Shown here one piece after another: positions 1-10,257 of a DNA stretch of 64,000 nt. The translations under genes and the position numbers were made by a program. The stretch covers positions 11,983,001 through 12,047,000 of the forward strand of contig NC_088308.1 of NCBI RefSeq assembly GCF_910592395.1. Reading direction: 5' to 3'. Each line of letters starts with the position of its first letter. The stretch's first letter is position 1. Origin of the DNA: Lineus longissimus (Eukaryota > Nemertea > Pilidiophora > Heteronemertea > Lineidae). The notes under the pieces were generated by a model. It made no database searches. It worked only from the letters and a program-made list of their open reading frames with translations, and was not told the DNA's origin.

Positions 1-525
1 ATATCGAGTAGCTTTTTGGTGGTTATCACCCCTTGAACATGACGAGGCACTCACCATTTTGGTAATCCTGTTTTGGGGTAGGGGAAACTATATTGACCAT
101 AACTATTCAACCAATAGTCATGAAATATCATATGACCACTCAAAATGTGTGGTTTGGTGACCCCTACATGAAAAAAAAATATATGCAAATGTGATTAATA
201 ACTAGGTCACCAGAGGTCAAAAGGTCACGAAATTTAGGTCATGCTTAAAATCTGGCAACCCCTACAGAAAACAGTACTGGAGGATAAAAAAATTTATTTG
301 GTAAATTGTCAAGGTTGTTATTACAGGCAAGTGATCAGCTCAACATGTTAGACATGTAAAACTTTCCCAAACTATTGTGGTTTGGTGTCAGTGAAAAACT
401 ATTTGAGACGGTTTTTCAAAATATCGTTTTTTGACGCGTTTCCGAAAGGGAAAACCATAACAAGGATAACTTCTCAACAGATGGTTAACTAGGTCAACAA
501 AGGTCATAAGGTCAAGTATTAAGGG
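1..525 (+). repeat. Left terminal inverted repeat of the outer Academ-like element
   Basis: Starts atatcgagtagctttttgg and matches the reverse complement of 10258-10860. It lacks about 100 bases present in the right copy, at the junction near 480. It contains GGGGTAGGGGAAA (75-87), CATATGACCACTCAAAATG (129-147) and a cluster of AGGTCA half-sites (204-228, with more at 493-520). The next 245 bases up to the nested element show no gene. Confidence 0.9.
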
Positions 526-770
526 TCATGCTGAATATCTGACTCTTACAGGGAGGATGATCGACAGTCTTGGTAAAAATGCAGGGGAATGTTGATCCCT
601 CTCAGACTAGGACTAGTGGGCCTAATGATAATCAATGCCCCTTTAATGCAGACTTCAATCAATAGATGGCAACACCATTTAGTGTCACTTTCAATGTTTC
701 TGGGATGGGAGCTCCTGATGAATGTATACTAACACAGATATCTTCTCACTTGTGAGCCATCATTAGTGCA

Positions 771-1300
771 GGAGCCAAGGGGTGTTTGCATGCATAAAAG
801 GGCCCCACAATCACTCACCTGATTTTGATAAAGGACCACCTGGGACACCATTTGAGCGAGGGTGGACATTCTGAAACCCGGCAGTAAACCTGCTATTCAT
901 GGTTTTGTTGCGATTCCTCGTGCACATAACCGCCGCCAAAATTAGGGGTAGGGGAAATTCAAATTGACATAGCGTTGTAAGGAAACAACCTAAGATAACA
1001 TATGACCACTCAAAATGGAGCTTATAGTATCTGCTATAGGATGATTGCAGAAGAAAAATGATTGGTTGAAGTTCAAGGTCACCAGAGGTCAAACTATGAC
1101 GTAATTCGGCCCTTGCTTAAAATCTGGACCCTTAAATATTAAAACAAGCCCAGAAATAATGTGAATGAACGAATTATTCATTTATTGACCAATTCCAGTA
1201 GAGTACAATATAGGTAAGTTTTTAAAACCGATAGGGAGCAATAATCTTGTAGATTAACCCCTTGGGGTCCGATTAAAATTGTACTGAAATTAGCAAAAAT
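771..1300 (+). repeat. Left TIR of nested Academ-like element
   Basis: Pairs with 4550-5078 over roughly 500 bases with few differences. It has GGGGTAGGGGAAA (945-957), CATATGACCACTCAAAATG (999-1017), AGGTCACCAGAGGTCAAA (about 1075-1092) and CTTAAAATCTGG, in the same order as in the outer element's TIR. 1301-1497 is AT-rich with a G-run near 1465 and no gene. Confidence 0.88.
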
Positions 1301-1497
1301 GAATAAAAACTGCCATACTTTGGCAAAATGTTAAACTCACTAACAGTGATGATGTGGTGTATATACATGATATAAAACTCCTCTGTACCAAAGTGAAAGG
1401 TGTTTAGCAATGCAAAAAGCTAATATTAAAGACTTTTTCGGTTCATAGGTATAGACGGGGTGGGGGGGGGGGGGGTATTGAGTTCATTGGGAAATGA

Positions 1498-2361
1498 TCA
1501 GCCTGCAGGGTTCTTACAGCCCTTATTTGATGCCTGACAGTTACAGTAGGGGCAACACTTTATATCACCTTGTCTGCAAGGACAGCGTTTGGTAGCACAG
1601 GATGTGCATTTACATGGCATCGGGAAGTCATCTGGGAGCAAGATCTGAAGTCGGTCCGGTTGCATGATGCCGTCTTCTTGGCTGAAACCAAAGCTTCGGG
1701 GATCTAGCTGTGGACTATCTAAACAGTGTAACTGCAGGTACGTGCCATAGAACGCCCTGAGGATGTGTCCTTTGGTTGAATGGGTGGTAGGGGGTAGTTC
1801 CAATATTGTTTTCTTGCTGTGGTGGTAGAGGTGGTACCTGAGCTCATCCATCGATTTACATGGCGTGCCTGCTTTGTAAACATTGACAAGATATTCTTCT
1901 ACTAAGCCAAGGTCGATGTTAGTTGGGTCCTTTCCAAAGTCTCGGAGATAATGACCTGGATTTGCCTTGAGACCAGCAGCTTTTGTACCAAATTTGTTTG
2001 TTGAATCGCAGCCAGTAAGGTAATGAAGTGGTATAAGGACCTTGCAGATATCTGTGCCCAACCTATTGGCCAAGGTATGGAGGGGTATATACCTTGTGGT
2101 ATTCCCCACACCAGCCCTAATCCATAGTTCTTTCAATCCATGTCCTTTCAAAATGCTCCAGTAATTCAATCCAAGGACCATGACATCTGTGTCATTTGAT
2201 AGCAAGACAACTCTGATTGCCCCGCAATTGACAGCATGCAGAGCATGTGGTATCATCCTCACATCTGCCTCTTCGATGTCAACAGCTAAATCAGGTACTG
2301 TTATGTCAGTCACTAAAAATAGCCCTGCATGGTTCAATTTCAGAAGATGGACCCATCGCAC
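1498..2361 (-). pseudogene. Nested Academ-like transposase, XPG-like nuclease C-half and CXC cluster
   Basis: This 287-codon frame has three acidic motifs of an XPG/FEN-like nuclease in order: IEEADVRMIPHALHAV, SNDTDVMVLGL and LTGCDSTNKFG. It ends with a cysteine cluster (CKCTSC, CPC, CCPYCNCQ, then a final C before the stop) resembling a tesmin/TSO1-type CXC domain. The same order occurs in the outer transposase, so both elements use the same protein architecture. The stop codon at 1498-1500 looks like the natural end. Confidence 0.75.
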
Positions 2362-3124
2362 TGACTACTACATCTGTCCCCGCCTTTGGGTTGCCTAAGA
2401 TGTGGCTTCGAAGTAACCCTTGTACCTTGACTTTGTTGGTGGATGATGCCCAAAAGATGTCCATAGTAACTGGTAAAGGGGTCTCTCCATACATTACATT
2501 CAGGTCGATGGGACTGCAGCTACATCTCCTTGCTTTTTCACTGTCTTTCACAGAGCCCTCCGTGTATGTGTCAAAAACAAAGTCGATGCGGTTCGAATTG
2601 CTGCAAAGTCCATGAGTCATATCCAAAAAGTGTGTGCAAAGATCACCAAAGGTTTTCACTGAGGCTAAGCGCATGCGGCGTAGGCAACCCATCACATCAA
2701 TGATGCTGGCAGTGTTTGCCTGCTTCCATTTTGATGGTGGGAGATAGTCATTTTTGTTAAGCTGTTTCTCTAATTCAGTGTACAGGTCACTCTTGTTGGG
2801 TTTATTCATGAGTCCATCCCCATCAAAGAGATAGCTGCTGTCGACCAGGTCAAACGTCAACAAATACTTCATATCATAATCTCGGACACGGGCAATATCG
2901 AAGATCTTCTGAGTCTCTGCTAATTGCTTTTTGCTCCCCTTGTCTCTTGCTTGGTTTTGGCTTTTCTTGGGCTTCATGGATTTGAACGTTTTCAAGTTAT
3001 TCCTGTGAATGGTATCAAAGATGGTTCTTTGCTTAGTCACAAACCTTTCAGTGCGAAATGTACTGTACTTCGTGCTGGAATTCGTGTGGAAATTGAGAAG
3101 GTTGTCACGGATTTCGCTGGACAT
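2306..3124 (-). pseudogene. Nested Academ-like transposase, start of XPG-like nuclease
   Basis: A 272-codon frame with a basic, lysine-rich region followed by IIDVMGCLRRM and NRIDFVFDTYTEGSVKDSEK. These correspond to IDGMSIVQKL and NRIDVVFDVYLESSIKDAE in the outer transposase and carry the first acidic residues of an XPG/FEN-like metal-binding site. The frame overlaps 1498-2361 in a different phase, so an indel near 2310-2360 separates the two halves of the nuclease. Confidence 0.72.
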
Positions 3125-3157
3125 GATTTCTTGGGTGAGGATGTTGTGAAGGGTATG

Positions 3158-3349
3158 CTATTCATCGTGGTCTCCCTCTGTGGACATGATTGCTGGATTT
3201 TCATGTTGCTTGATGTACTGTATCATATCATGGATCAAGACTTCGGAGGTTCGTGTGGCAGGTAGATTGAACTCATGGTTCACGTGAAGTTCCGTGCTGG
3301 GTGTGGTCACACCACTGATTTCACGCTGAAGGTTAACGACAGCTAACAT
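3158..3349 (-). pseudogene. Nested Academ-like transposase, short linker fragment
   Basis: A 63-codon frame lies between the core and nuclease fragments of the same decayed transposase and in the same direction. It includes LQREISGVTTPSTELHVNHE and an acidic end. It has no recognisable domain and is assigned only by position and continuity. Confidence 0.5.
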
Positions 3350-3355
3350 CTCATG

Positions 3356-4168
3356 TTATATGATCTCCCACTGAGCAACGAATTGTTTTCTTTTTGTACT
3401 GCCGATAATGCCACTTGCGCTCTTCTGGGATCGATTTATTGTCTGTTCAAGGCACATGTCTGCGCCCACACTGGCCCATCGGAGGTAGTTGATCCGGTCA
3501 CATCCATCAAACCAGGGTAGAACTGCCTGTACACTATGGAGGTGTAGGTCCCAGTTTCCCTCACGATCAGCTCTTACTAGATCTTTCAGGACGCACACCA
3601 TTTGGACAAACCGATCCCAGAACGCAAATGTCTCCGACATCGCGCAGCTTTCAGACCTGAAGGCATTGAAGTCATCAATCATGTTTGATGAGGTTGAGAT
3701 GAATGCATGTAAATGTTGTTTGCTTTCTTCCCTGTTCTTTTCTGACACGGAAGCTTTCATCAGCTTAAGAATTTCAAGGTTATTCCTGTATGGTTCCACT
3801 CCTTTGGTTCGGAAGAATTCTGTCCACTGCAACCTTTCTATTGATTCACAGAGCAACAATAATCCCTTCAGTGACCTGGTATTGTGTGTTCCATCAAGCA
3901 CTGATTTGACAACATTCTTTCCAAAGGCCTTTGACTCCACGAAGATCGTTTCAGCTCCACACCCATCAATGTATTTTCCAATGGCACCCATGACTATCTT
4001 AATGAGATGGAAGGAACCTAAAATTAACACTAAGTTAGTAAATTCACTTGGGTTGTTCATAATGATCTCACGGGCAATATGGTACTCCCCCTCATCACAT
4101 GCAACAGGCAAGTGAGACTGCTTCAACTGATTCAGAACATCTTGGAAATTCTTTAGGGATGTGTACAC
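3356..4168 (-). pseudogene. Nested Academ-like transposase, RNase H-like core fragment
   Basis: This 270-codon minus-strand frame aligns by eye with the central part of the outer transposase. It has the GSFHLIKIVMGAIGKY block (FH followed by IGK), then VLDGTHNTRSLKGL and CESIERLQW, corresponding to the outer YNRAIRLHK and VYEALLRI blocks. Further on, WDLHLHSVQAVLPWF parallels WPLHLASIRAMIPW. The upstream part with the first two putative catalytic aspartates is absent, so this is an N-terminally deleted fragment. Its frame is broken before the next fragment (3158-3349). Confidence 0.75.
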
Positions 4169-4549
4169 TGTAGCATATTCTTCATTATTAAATGTCTATA
4201 GACACAAAGTATTTCATGTAATTAATATTCTATGCAATCTGTACAATCAGATAATGGTATTAGCATCCCATCTACTCACCTAAAAAGGCATGATTTCGAT
4301 GAAAATTGATGATATCATTGCTAACTGAGATGTGGCTTCATGATGCCATGCGGTCAAAGTGGAGATTCCCCAGATGATTTCCCACCATGGATTCTACAAA
4401 ATGCTCCAGCTGTAATTGTTTATTGGGCTACAAAATATATATCAGACACATGCATGTGATTTTAAATGAAAACACTACCTCACCATATAATTACATCACT
4501 CCTGAGCCTATCCATTGCTTCCGAATAGTAGTTTTCAGGTTTTTGCTAA

Positions 4550-5078
4550 TTTTTGCTAATTTCATTACAATTTCAATCGGACCCCAAGGGGTTAATCTAC
4601 AAGATTATTGCTCCCTATCGGTTTTAAAAACTTACCTATATTGTACTCTACTGGAATTGGTCAATAAATGAATAATTCATTCATTCACATTATTTCTGGG
4701 CTTGTTTTAATATTTAAGGGTCCAGATTTTAAGCAAGGGTCGAATTACGTCATAGTTTGACCTCTTGTGACCTTGAACTTCAACCAATCATTTTTCTTCT
4801 GCATTCATCATATAGCTGATACTATAAGCTCCATGTTGAGTGGTCATATGTTACCTTAGGGTGTTTCCTTACGACGTTAGGTCAATTTGAATTTCCCCTA
4901 CCCCTAATTTTGGCGGCGGTTATGCGCACGAGGAATCGCAACAAAACCATGAATAGCAGGTTAACTGCTGGGTTTCAGAATGTCCACCCTCGCTCAATGG
5001 GTGTCCCAGGTGGTCCTTTATCAAAATCAGGTGAGTGATTGTGGGGCCCTTTTATGCATGCAAACACCCCTTGGCTCC
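4550..5078 (-). repeat. Right TIR of nested Academ-like element
   Basis: Inverted copy of 771-1300 ending in CCTTGGCTCC at 5078. The stretch 4169-4549 between the last coding fragment and this repeat has no recognisable coding sequence and is probably the leader of the deleted transposase gene. Confidence 0.88.
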
Positions 5079-5444
5079 AGGACTACATCTAAGTTGACAG
5101 GTAAGTATGTTGAGACATTTCAAGTGTCTAATCTATAATAATCAGCAATATATATTAAGGTACACTCTATTCTGTAACCAGCATACTTTGTGGTCAATGT
5201 ACAATGTAGGCCTACAGTGTATAATGTACATTACATGTGGCCAACATTGTCATGTCTGGATAGAGGGAGCATGCATGTTGCAGATGCCCACTCATCAGTC
5301 TATCGAAGAATACGCATTACTAAACTACTGTTCTGAGTTACTAAACTATGTTAAAATATAGATCTGTATGATACTTATATAGATATCTTTTATGTTTCTA
5401 GGTAGTATGATGTCACGGTTTGCGTGTCAATGCTGAATATCTAG
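5079..5444 (+). other. Leader of the outer transposase gene, possible 5' UTR intron
   Basis: Between the nested element and the first ATG is a strong donor-like gacag/gtaagtatg at about 5101 and an acceptor-like tgtttctag at about 5400. This could be a spliced 5' untranslated region. No other ORF of interest is present. Confidence 0.35.
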
Positions 5445-6098
5445 ATGGCTACAGAACCCTCCTTTCCCCCCAAGCGACCTCGTTTGGAGTGCATGTTAGA
5501 CTGCTGTGAAAAAGACCCGGGTGCTAAACTAATATCACCACAGGACTTTGGATCATGGAAAACATTATCACGAGCTGCTGAGATCCGTAAACATATTTAC
5601 ATCCTAGATTTGGCGAAAACCTTGACTGGAGAAGAAATCCCCACCATTCAATATCATCGAAAATGTCGCAGTATATTTACATTGAAAAAATCGCTAGATT
5701 TGCTTGTAAGGGTGGATGAATCTGAGAACGAAGTTCTTGAAGCGCATGCATCTGAACCGACTGGCAGGAAGTCGCCAACAGACAGAAGGCCAAGTTTCAT
5801 TAACTTGTCTCGAGTTTATGACCACAAATGCATTTTCTGTAAAAAAGACAAATATGAGAAAGGCAAACGCACAAGAGAATGTTTGGTTCTTTGTAAGGAG
5901 TTACGAGCCGACACGACCATCAGAGAGGCCGCAACTCGGAAATTCGACAATACAATTCTTGCTCTCCTTAGCCGAGAGCTTGTGGCAGCTGAAGGGCACT
6001 ACCACCGGTCCTGCTATCATCCTGCGACCAGATGTGGGGCTGCCTACCGCAGACTCGGCATGTTCTGCCAGCAGTGTCAATCTTCCAATGCAATATGA
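5445..6098 (+). CDS. Outer Academ-like transposase, N-terminal zinc-binding part
   Basis: This 217-codon frame starts at ATG 5445. It has spaced Cys/His clusters: CMLDCCEKDPG, a YHRKC, then HKCIFCKKDKY and HYHRSCYHP. Their layout suggests an N-terminal DNA-binding zinc module, a common transposase arrangement. It stops at 6098 while the rest of the protein continues in another frame from about 6062 (QYEDAVREAKHQLFSF onward). A single-base shift in roughly 6030-6098 therefore separates this part from 1400 residues of otherwise open protein. It could be a recent lesion, a sequencing error or, less likely, programmed frameshifting. Confidence 0.7.
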   Translation: MATEPSFPPKRPRLECMLDCCEKDPGAKLISPQDFGSWKTLSRAAEIRKHIYILDLAKTLTGEEIPTIQYHRKCRSIFTLKKSLDLLVRVDESENEVLEAHASEPTGRKSPTDRRPSFINLSRVYDHKCIFCKKDKYEKGKRTRECLVLCKELRADTTIREAATRKFDNTILALLSRELVAAEGHYHRSCYHPATRCGAAYRRLGMFCQQCQSSNAI

Positions 6099-9000
6099 GG
6101 ATGCCGTGAGAGAAGCAAAACATCAACTGTTTTCTTTCATTAGAAATGAACTTTTTCACCAGCCTGATATTGTACCCTTCACACAACTCACCTCAAAATT
6201 GACCGATAAACTTGGGTATCTTGGGTTTAAAGATGTAAAGGTATCTACGAAGAAAAACCTCAGACGTTCAATTGAGAGTGAATTTGGGGAGACACTCCGT
6301 TTCGTGAATGATAAGAATGGGAGACTTCTAGTCTTCCCAGCCTCTCTTACTATTGATCGCCTTGTTCAAGAGGGACACATCGTTATGAGTTCCGACGTCC
6401 ACAAGAAGTCATGTTTGCCTAAAGCTGCCTTGCAATTGCGCAAGATTATCAAATCTCGGGAGGTCAGTAGGGAATGGCCTCCTAATACGCAGAACAAATG
6501 CATTCCAGAGGAAGTGATAAACTTTTTCACCGTCTTGCTAACAGGGGAAAACGATTCCCCATCTCCACCTGAACGAGCTCAAAGACTCGCAAAGTCGTTT
6601 GGCCAGGATTTGGTGTATGCAGTCACAAATGGAAAGGAAATACCTCCAAAGCACATTCTTCTCCCTTTCGCTGTAAAGTCATTGACTGGCAATGTTGAGT
6701 TGGTTCATACACTAAATCGTTTGGGTCATAGCGTCTCGTATACCAGACTGGAAGAAATTGACACTGCCTTAAGTTTGCAGAAATTAGCATTGGCTGAAAA
6801 TGGTGTACCCCTTCCTTCAGATATTCAACCCGGTATTTTCACAACATTGGCATGGGATAATATCGACCGACTGGAGGAGACACTCAGTGGTGGTGGAACA
6901 TCTCACCGGGTAAATGGAATAGCCGTTCAGCAAAAGATGATAGGGCCAGCTGAACTACCAAAGGCACCAACGTCGGTGCCCAAAACAGGACAGAGATGCA
7001 TCACTGCCGACGTAAGTGCATTACCGATTTATAATGCTGGGATACGGGTGGCGCCACCACCGATTCAAACTGTTGACCCCGAATGTACAACTGTCGTGCA
7101 TAATGCCGTCTTAAGGAATATTGCATGGGTACTTTCACGGGTTTCGGAAGCAACGTCTCAGAGTGTTAGCAGTTGGACGGGTTTTAATATAAAAGTCTGT
7201 GATAACATAGTTGTTGTGGCGGACAATGTCTCATACCTGCCAACAGTAAATGGCCCAGCACCGGAGCTCTCAACCGTCTTTGAAGTATTGAACCAAACCA
7301 TCAAGATCATGAATGCCTTACAGCTGGCAGTCATAATTTGCGTATTCGACCAGGCACTTTATGCGAAAGCTTTGGAAGTTGTTTGGAAACATAAAGATAT
7401 GTTCAGTCCTATAATATGCCGAATGGGTGTGTTCCACACGATTTGTACAATACTGGCTATACCTGGCAAACGGTTTGGAGATGGAGGGTTGAGGGATCTG
7501 TCTGTCGAATCGGGAGTCATCGCAGATGGTTCGATTTCTGGGTTGTTAGAAGGAAAACGGTACAACCGCGCAATCAGACTACATAAACTGGTATATGAGG
7601 CCCTTTTGAGAATCGCATGGGGTCGCTTTCTTCTGTCGTTAGCCATTACTGAAAATAACTGTTTAGACGAAACTCTACTTGCTGTCAAAGACCTCACTTC
7701 TGACCTATCAAATGAATCACTGGCAGCACTCTTGAGAAATCCATCCTGCATTCGTATCATACAGCTCTTCGAACAATATCTCGACTACCTGAGAAACGAC
7801 AACGGACCACTCTCTGCGTTTTGGATGTCTTATGTGGACATGGTTGATATTGTACTTGGTTTGTTGCGAGCATCGAGAGAAGGAGATTGGCCTCTTCACC
7901 TGGCATCAATTCGAGCCATGATACCTTGGTGTTTTGCTTATGACAGGCTAAATTACGCCAGATACATGCCTTATTACTACGCTCAAATGTCTCGACTTCA
8001 CATTGATCATCCTGAGGTGTACTCTCATTTCATGCAGGGCGGATTTTCAGTACAGATTGGGGAATACAACCCATTTGGAAGGATCCCAGTAGATCAAATG
8101 ATAGAAGAGACTGTAAACAAGGATACACAAACCCCAGGTGGAACGAAAGGTTTCAGCTTGAAACCAGGAGCAGTCTATAGATATTACCTGAATGCCGAGT
8201 ACAGAGGTAAATTCCTGAGACAGCTCAGGGAGATGAGAGGTCTTGGAGGTTCAGGACTAAATCATCCATACTTGCAACATTCAAGGATAATTAAGGATGA
8301 AGCGGCTGTCCAATCCTTAATTGATCTTGCCGAAAACTCTTGGATCAACCCATTCATGGATGAACAAGACAGTTTGGTGAACTTGGCAACTGGAACCCTC
8401 GCTCCAGCAACTATTGCTGATGATCTCCGCAATGCACACAAGGTTGGCGAAGAGGCATACCAGCAGTTCAAGACCAGTCGCCTTGAGAACAACCAGTCGG
8501 ATGCCGTGGGGTTCTATGCGAAAATGAAAAAGCAGAATTTGAAGACGTTCAGCCATATTGCCACAAAGAAAGTGAAATGCAAGGGTGGGGACATAGTTCT
8601 GAAAGCTGACCGAAATTTGTTTGGACACATGATAGTCGTCGCCCAAGGCCGAAAACTGGATATGCGTGATGTTCTTAGTCATCCATTTGGACCAATTCCA
8701 TGGGCTTTAGCAAATGGTGATGGCTCACTACGAAAGACAGATAAGGCTAGGCTTCGAAATGACATAGGGAAGAATGTACCACCGGCTGAAAACCTTTTAG
8801 AAAGATCAGCTTGCATAATTGATGGAATGAGTATAGTCCAGAAACTTGACGGAAAGAACAAGACATTTGCGGAACTGGCTAAGTCTGCATTGAGACGTGT
8901 GCTTCATGAAGGTAGTCAGAGCAACCGAATCGATGTTGTATTTGATGTTTATCTTGAGTCTTCCATTAAGGATGCAGAGAGATGCAACAGGGGTGCCGGC

Positions 9001-10113
9001 ACCGGTGTAAGATTCAGAAACATCGCGTCTGGTCACAAGATAAAGCAGTGGAGGGGCTTTCTGTCTGAAGCGCAAAACAAGACCAGTCTGATTCAGTTTC
9101 TCACAGATGAATGGAAGGCCGAATGTTACAAGCAGATGATTGGGCAAAAAGACTTGTATGTGACAAGTGGTGAAGGTTGTTGGAAAATCTGCAGTGATGG
9201 GTGTGACGCAGTTGCTGAACTAAGCTCTACACAGGAGGAGGCCGATACTCGAATTCTCTTGCATGCGAAACATGCTGCAGAGCAAGGATACAAAACTGTG
9301 ATAGTCGTATGTGAAGATACCGATGTTTTCGTGCTTTGTGTTGCCTTTTCTAAGGACATTCCTTGTACTCTGTATCAAAAGTGTGGGACACAAGCTAGAA
9401 CTCGGTACATGAACATCACAGACATAAGAAAGTTCCTTGGAGACGAGATTTCTGATGCTCTTGTTGGTCTGCACGCATTTACCGGTTGTGATACTGTGAG
9501 TGCGTTTGCCGGCCGTGGCAAACTGGGACCCTTGGGTCGACTAAAGCAAAATGAACATTTGATAGGAACATTCGCCAGTCTCGGTAATACGTGGGACATT
9601 TCACAAAGAATGTTGGATGATTTACAGTTCTTCACGTGCCGAATGTATGCACCTTCTTCTAATACTGTAAAGGTGAATGAGCTCCGCTACCAGTTGTTCT
9701 TTTCTAAACGTGGGGAAGTGGATTCAAGTGCTCTGCCGCCTTGTCAGGATACTTTAGAACAGCACATACAGCGAGTCAACTACCAGGCGGCCATATGGAA
9801 ACGTTGTATTGAGGCGAAGCCAGATATTCCAGAACCAGATGGTCATGGGTGGACCAGGGACGCTGATGATAATCTAGTTATCGACTGGATGCATGGCATG
9901 CCAGCTCCAGATTCCGTACAAGAATTTCTTGCTTGCCAATGCAAGAGAGCATGCAAGAAGGATGAATGCGTTTGTTTGGACAATGGTTTTAAATGCACTT
10001 ATATGTGTAAGCTTCAGACGTGCAGTAATCAAAGAGAGGAGGAAGAAGAAGAAGAAGACCTTACACAAGACTTTGATGCAGATGACGATGACGACGATGA
10101 TGACGATGTTTAG
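5716..10113 (+). CDS. Outer Academ-like transposase: RNase H-like core, XPG-like nuclease, CXC tail
   Basis: The frame is open for 1465 codons; sequence that looks truly coding begins near 6062. Putative catalytic acids of the RNase H-like core are D381 (AWDNIDRLEE), D545 (VFDQALYAKA) and E628 (LVYEALLRI), with FHTICTILAIPGKRFGD and YNRAIRLHK between them. A second catalytic module follows: IDGMS (D1036), VVFDVY (D1077), QEEADTRIL (E1174, E1175, D1177), CEDTDVFVL (E1200, D1201, D1203) and GCDTVSAF (D1259), the acidic pattern of XPG/FEN1 flap nucleases. Near 1407-1438 a CXC-like cysteine cluster precedes an acidic tail. Its uninterrupted length suggests a recently active element. Catalytic assignments are by motif only. 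Confidence 0.82.
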   Translation: MNLRTKFLKRMHLNRLAGSRQQTEGQVSLTCLEFMTTNAFSVKKTNMRKANAQENVWFFVRSYEPTRPSERPQLGNSTIQFLLSLAESLWQLKGTTTGPAIILRPDVGLPTADSACSASSVNLPMQYEDAVREAKHQLFSFIRNELFHQPDIVPFTQLTSKLTDKLGYLGFKDVKVSTKKNLRRSIESEFGETLRFVNDKNGRLLVFPASLTIDRLVQEGHIVMSSDVHKKSCLPKAALQLRKIIKSREVSREWPPNTQNKCIPEEVINFFTVLLTGENDSPSPPERAQRLAKSFGQDLVYAVTNGKEIPPKHILLPFAVKSLTGNVELVHTLNRLGHSVSYTRLEEIDTALSLQKLALAENGVPLPSDIQPGIFTTLAWDNIDRLEETLSGGGTSHRVNGIAVQQKMIGPAELPKAPTSVPKTGQRCITADVSALPIYNAGIRVAPPPIQTVDPECTTVVHNAVLRNIAWVLSRVSEATSQSVSSWTGFNIKVCDNIVVVADNVSYLPTVNGPAPELSTVFEVLNQTIKIMNALQLAVIICVFDQALYAKALEVVWKHKDMFSPIICRMGVFHTICTILAIPGKRFGDGGLRDLSVESGVIADGSISGLLEGKRYNRAIRLHKLVYEALLRIAWGRFLLSLAITENNCLDETLLAVKDLTSDLSNESLAALLRNPSCIRIIQLFEQYLDYLRNDNGPLSAFWMSYVDMVDIVLGLLRASREGDWPLHLASIRAMIPWCFAYDRLNYARYMPYYYAQMSRLHIDHPEVYSHFMQGGFSVQIGEYNPFGRIPVDQMIEETVNKDTQTPGGTKGFSLKPGAVYRYYLNAEYRGKFLRQLREMRGLGGSGLNHPYLQHSRIIKDEAAVQSLIDLAENSWINPFMDEQDSLVNLATGTLAPATIADDLRNAHKVGEEAYQQFKTSRLENNQSDAVGFYAKMKKQNLKTFSHIATKKVKCKGGDIVLKADRNLFGHMIVVAQGRKLDMRDVLSHPFGPIPWALANGDGSLRKTDKARLRNDIGKNVPPAENLLERSACIIDGMSIVQKLDGKNKTFAELAKSALRRVLHEGSQSNRIDVVFDVYLESSIKDAERCNRGAGTGVRFRNIASGHKIKQWRGFLSEAQNKTSLIQFLTDEWKAECYKQMIGQKDLYVTSGEGCWKICSDGCDAVAELSSTQEEADTRILLHAKHAAEQGYKTVIVVCEDTDVFVLCVAFSKDIPCTLYQKCGTQARTRYMNITDIRKFLGDEISDALVGLHAFTGCDTVSAFAGRGKLGPLGRLKQNEHLIGTFASLGNTWDISQRMLDDLQFFTCRMYAPSSNTVKVNELRYQLFFSKRGEVDSSALPPCQDTLEQHIQRVNYQAAIWKRCIEAKPDIPEPDGHGWTRDADDNLVIDWMHGMPAPDSVQEFLACQCKRACKKDECVCLDNGFKCTYMCKLQTCSNQREEEEEEEDLTQDFDADDDDDDDDDV

Positions 10114-10257
10114 AATGCACTAGGTACTCAAATTCAGATTGTTTTGATCTTAGAATGATGTTGTGACATGTAGAAATTATTAGTTTCTTTAGATTGGAGA
10201 ATAGACAGAATTTGCCATGTACAAATTGAACTCCGGATGAGATTGTCTGCGAAACCT

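Larger units (their letters stand above)
771..5078 (-). mobile_element. Second Academ-like element nested inside the first
   Basis: 771-1300 and 4550-5078 are long inverted repeats with ends GGAGCCAAGG and CCTTGGCTCC. They enclose minus-strand transposase fragments of the same domain order as the outer element but clearly different in sequence. The immediate flanks (agtgca and aggact) show no obvious target duplication. The N-terminal part of the transposase is missing, so this copy is internally deleted as well as frameshifted. Confidence 0.8.

Noticed and set aside
771-5078. Interpreting both TIR pairs as one element with double ends
   Set aside because: The inner pair encloses its own oppositely oriented transposase with the same domain order, so two separate elements are the simpler reading.
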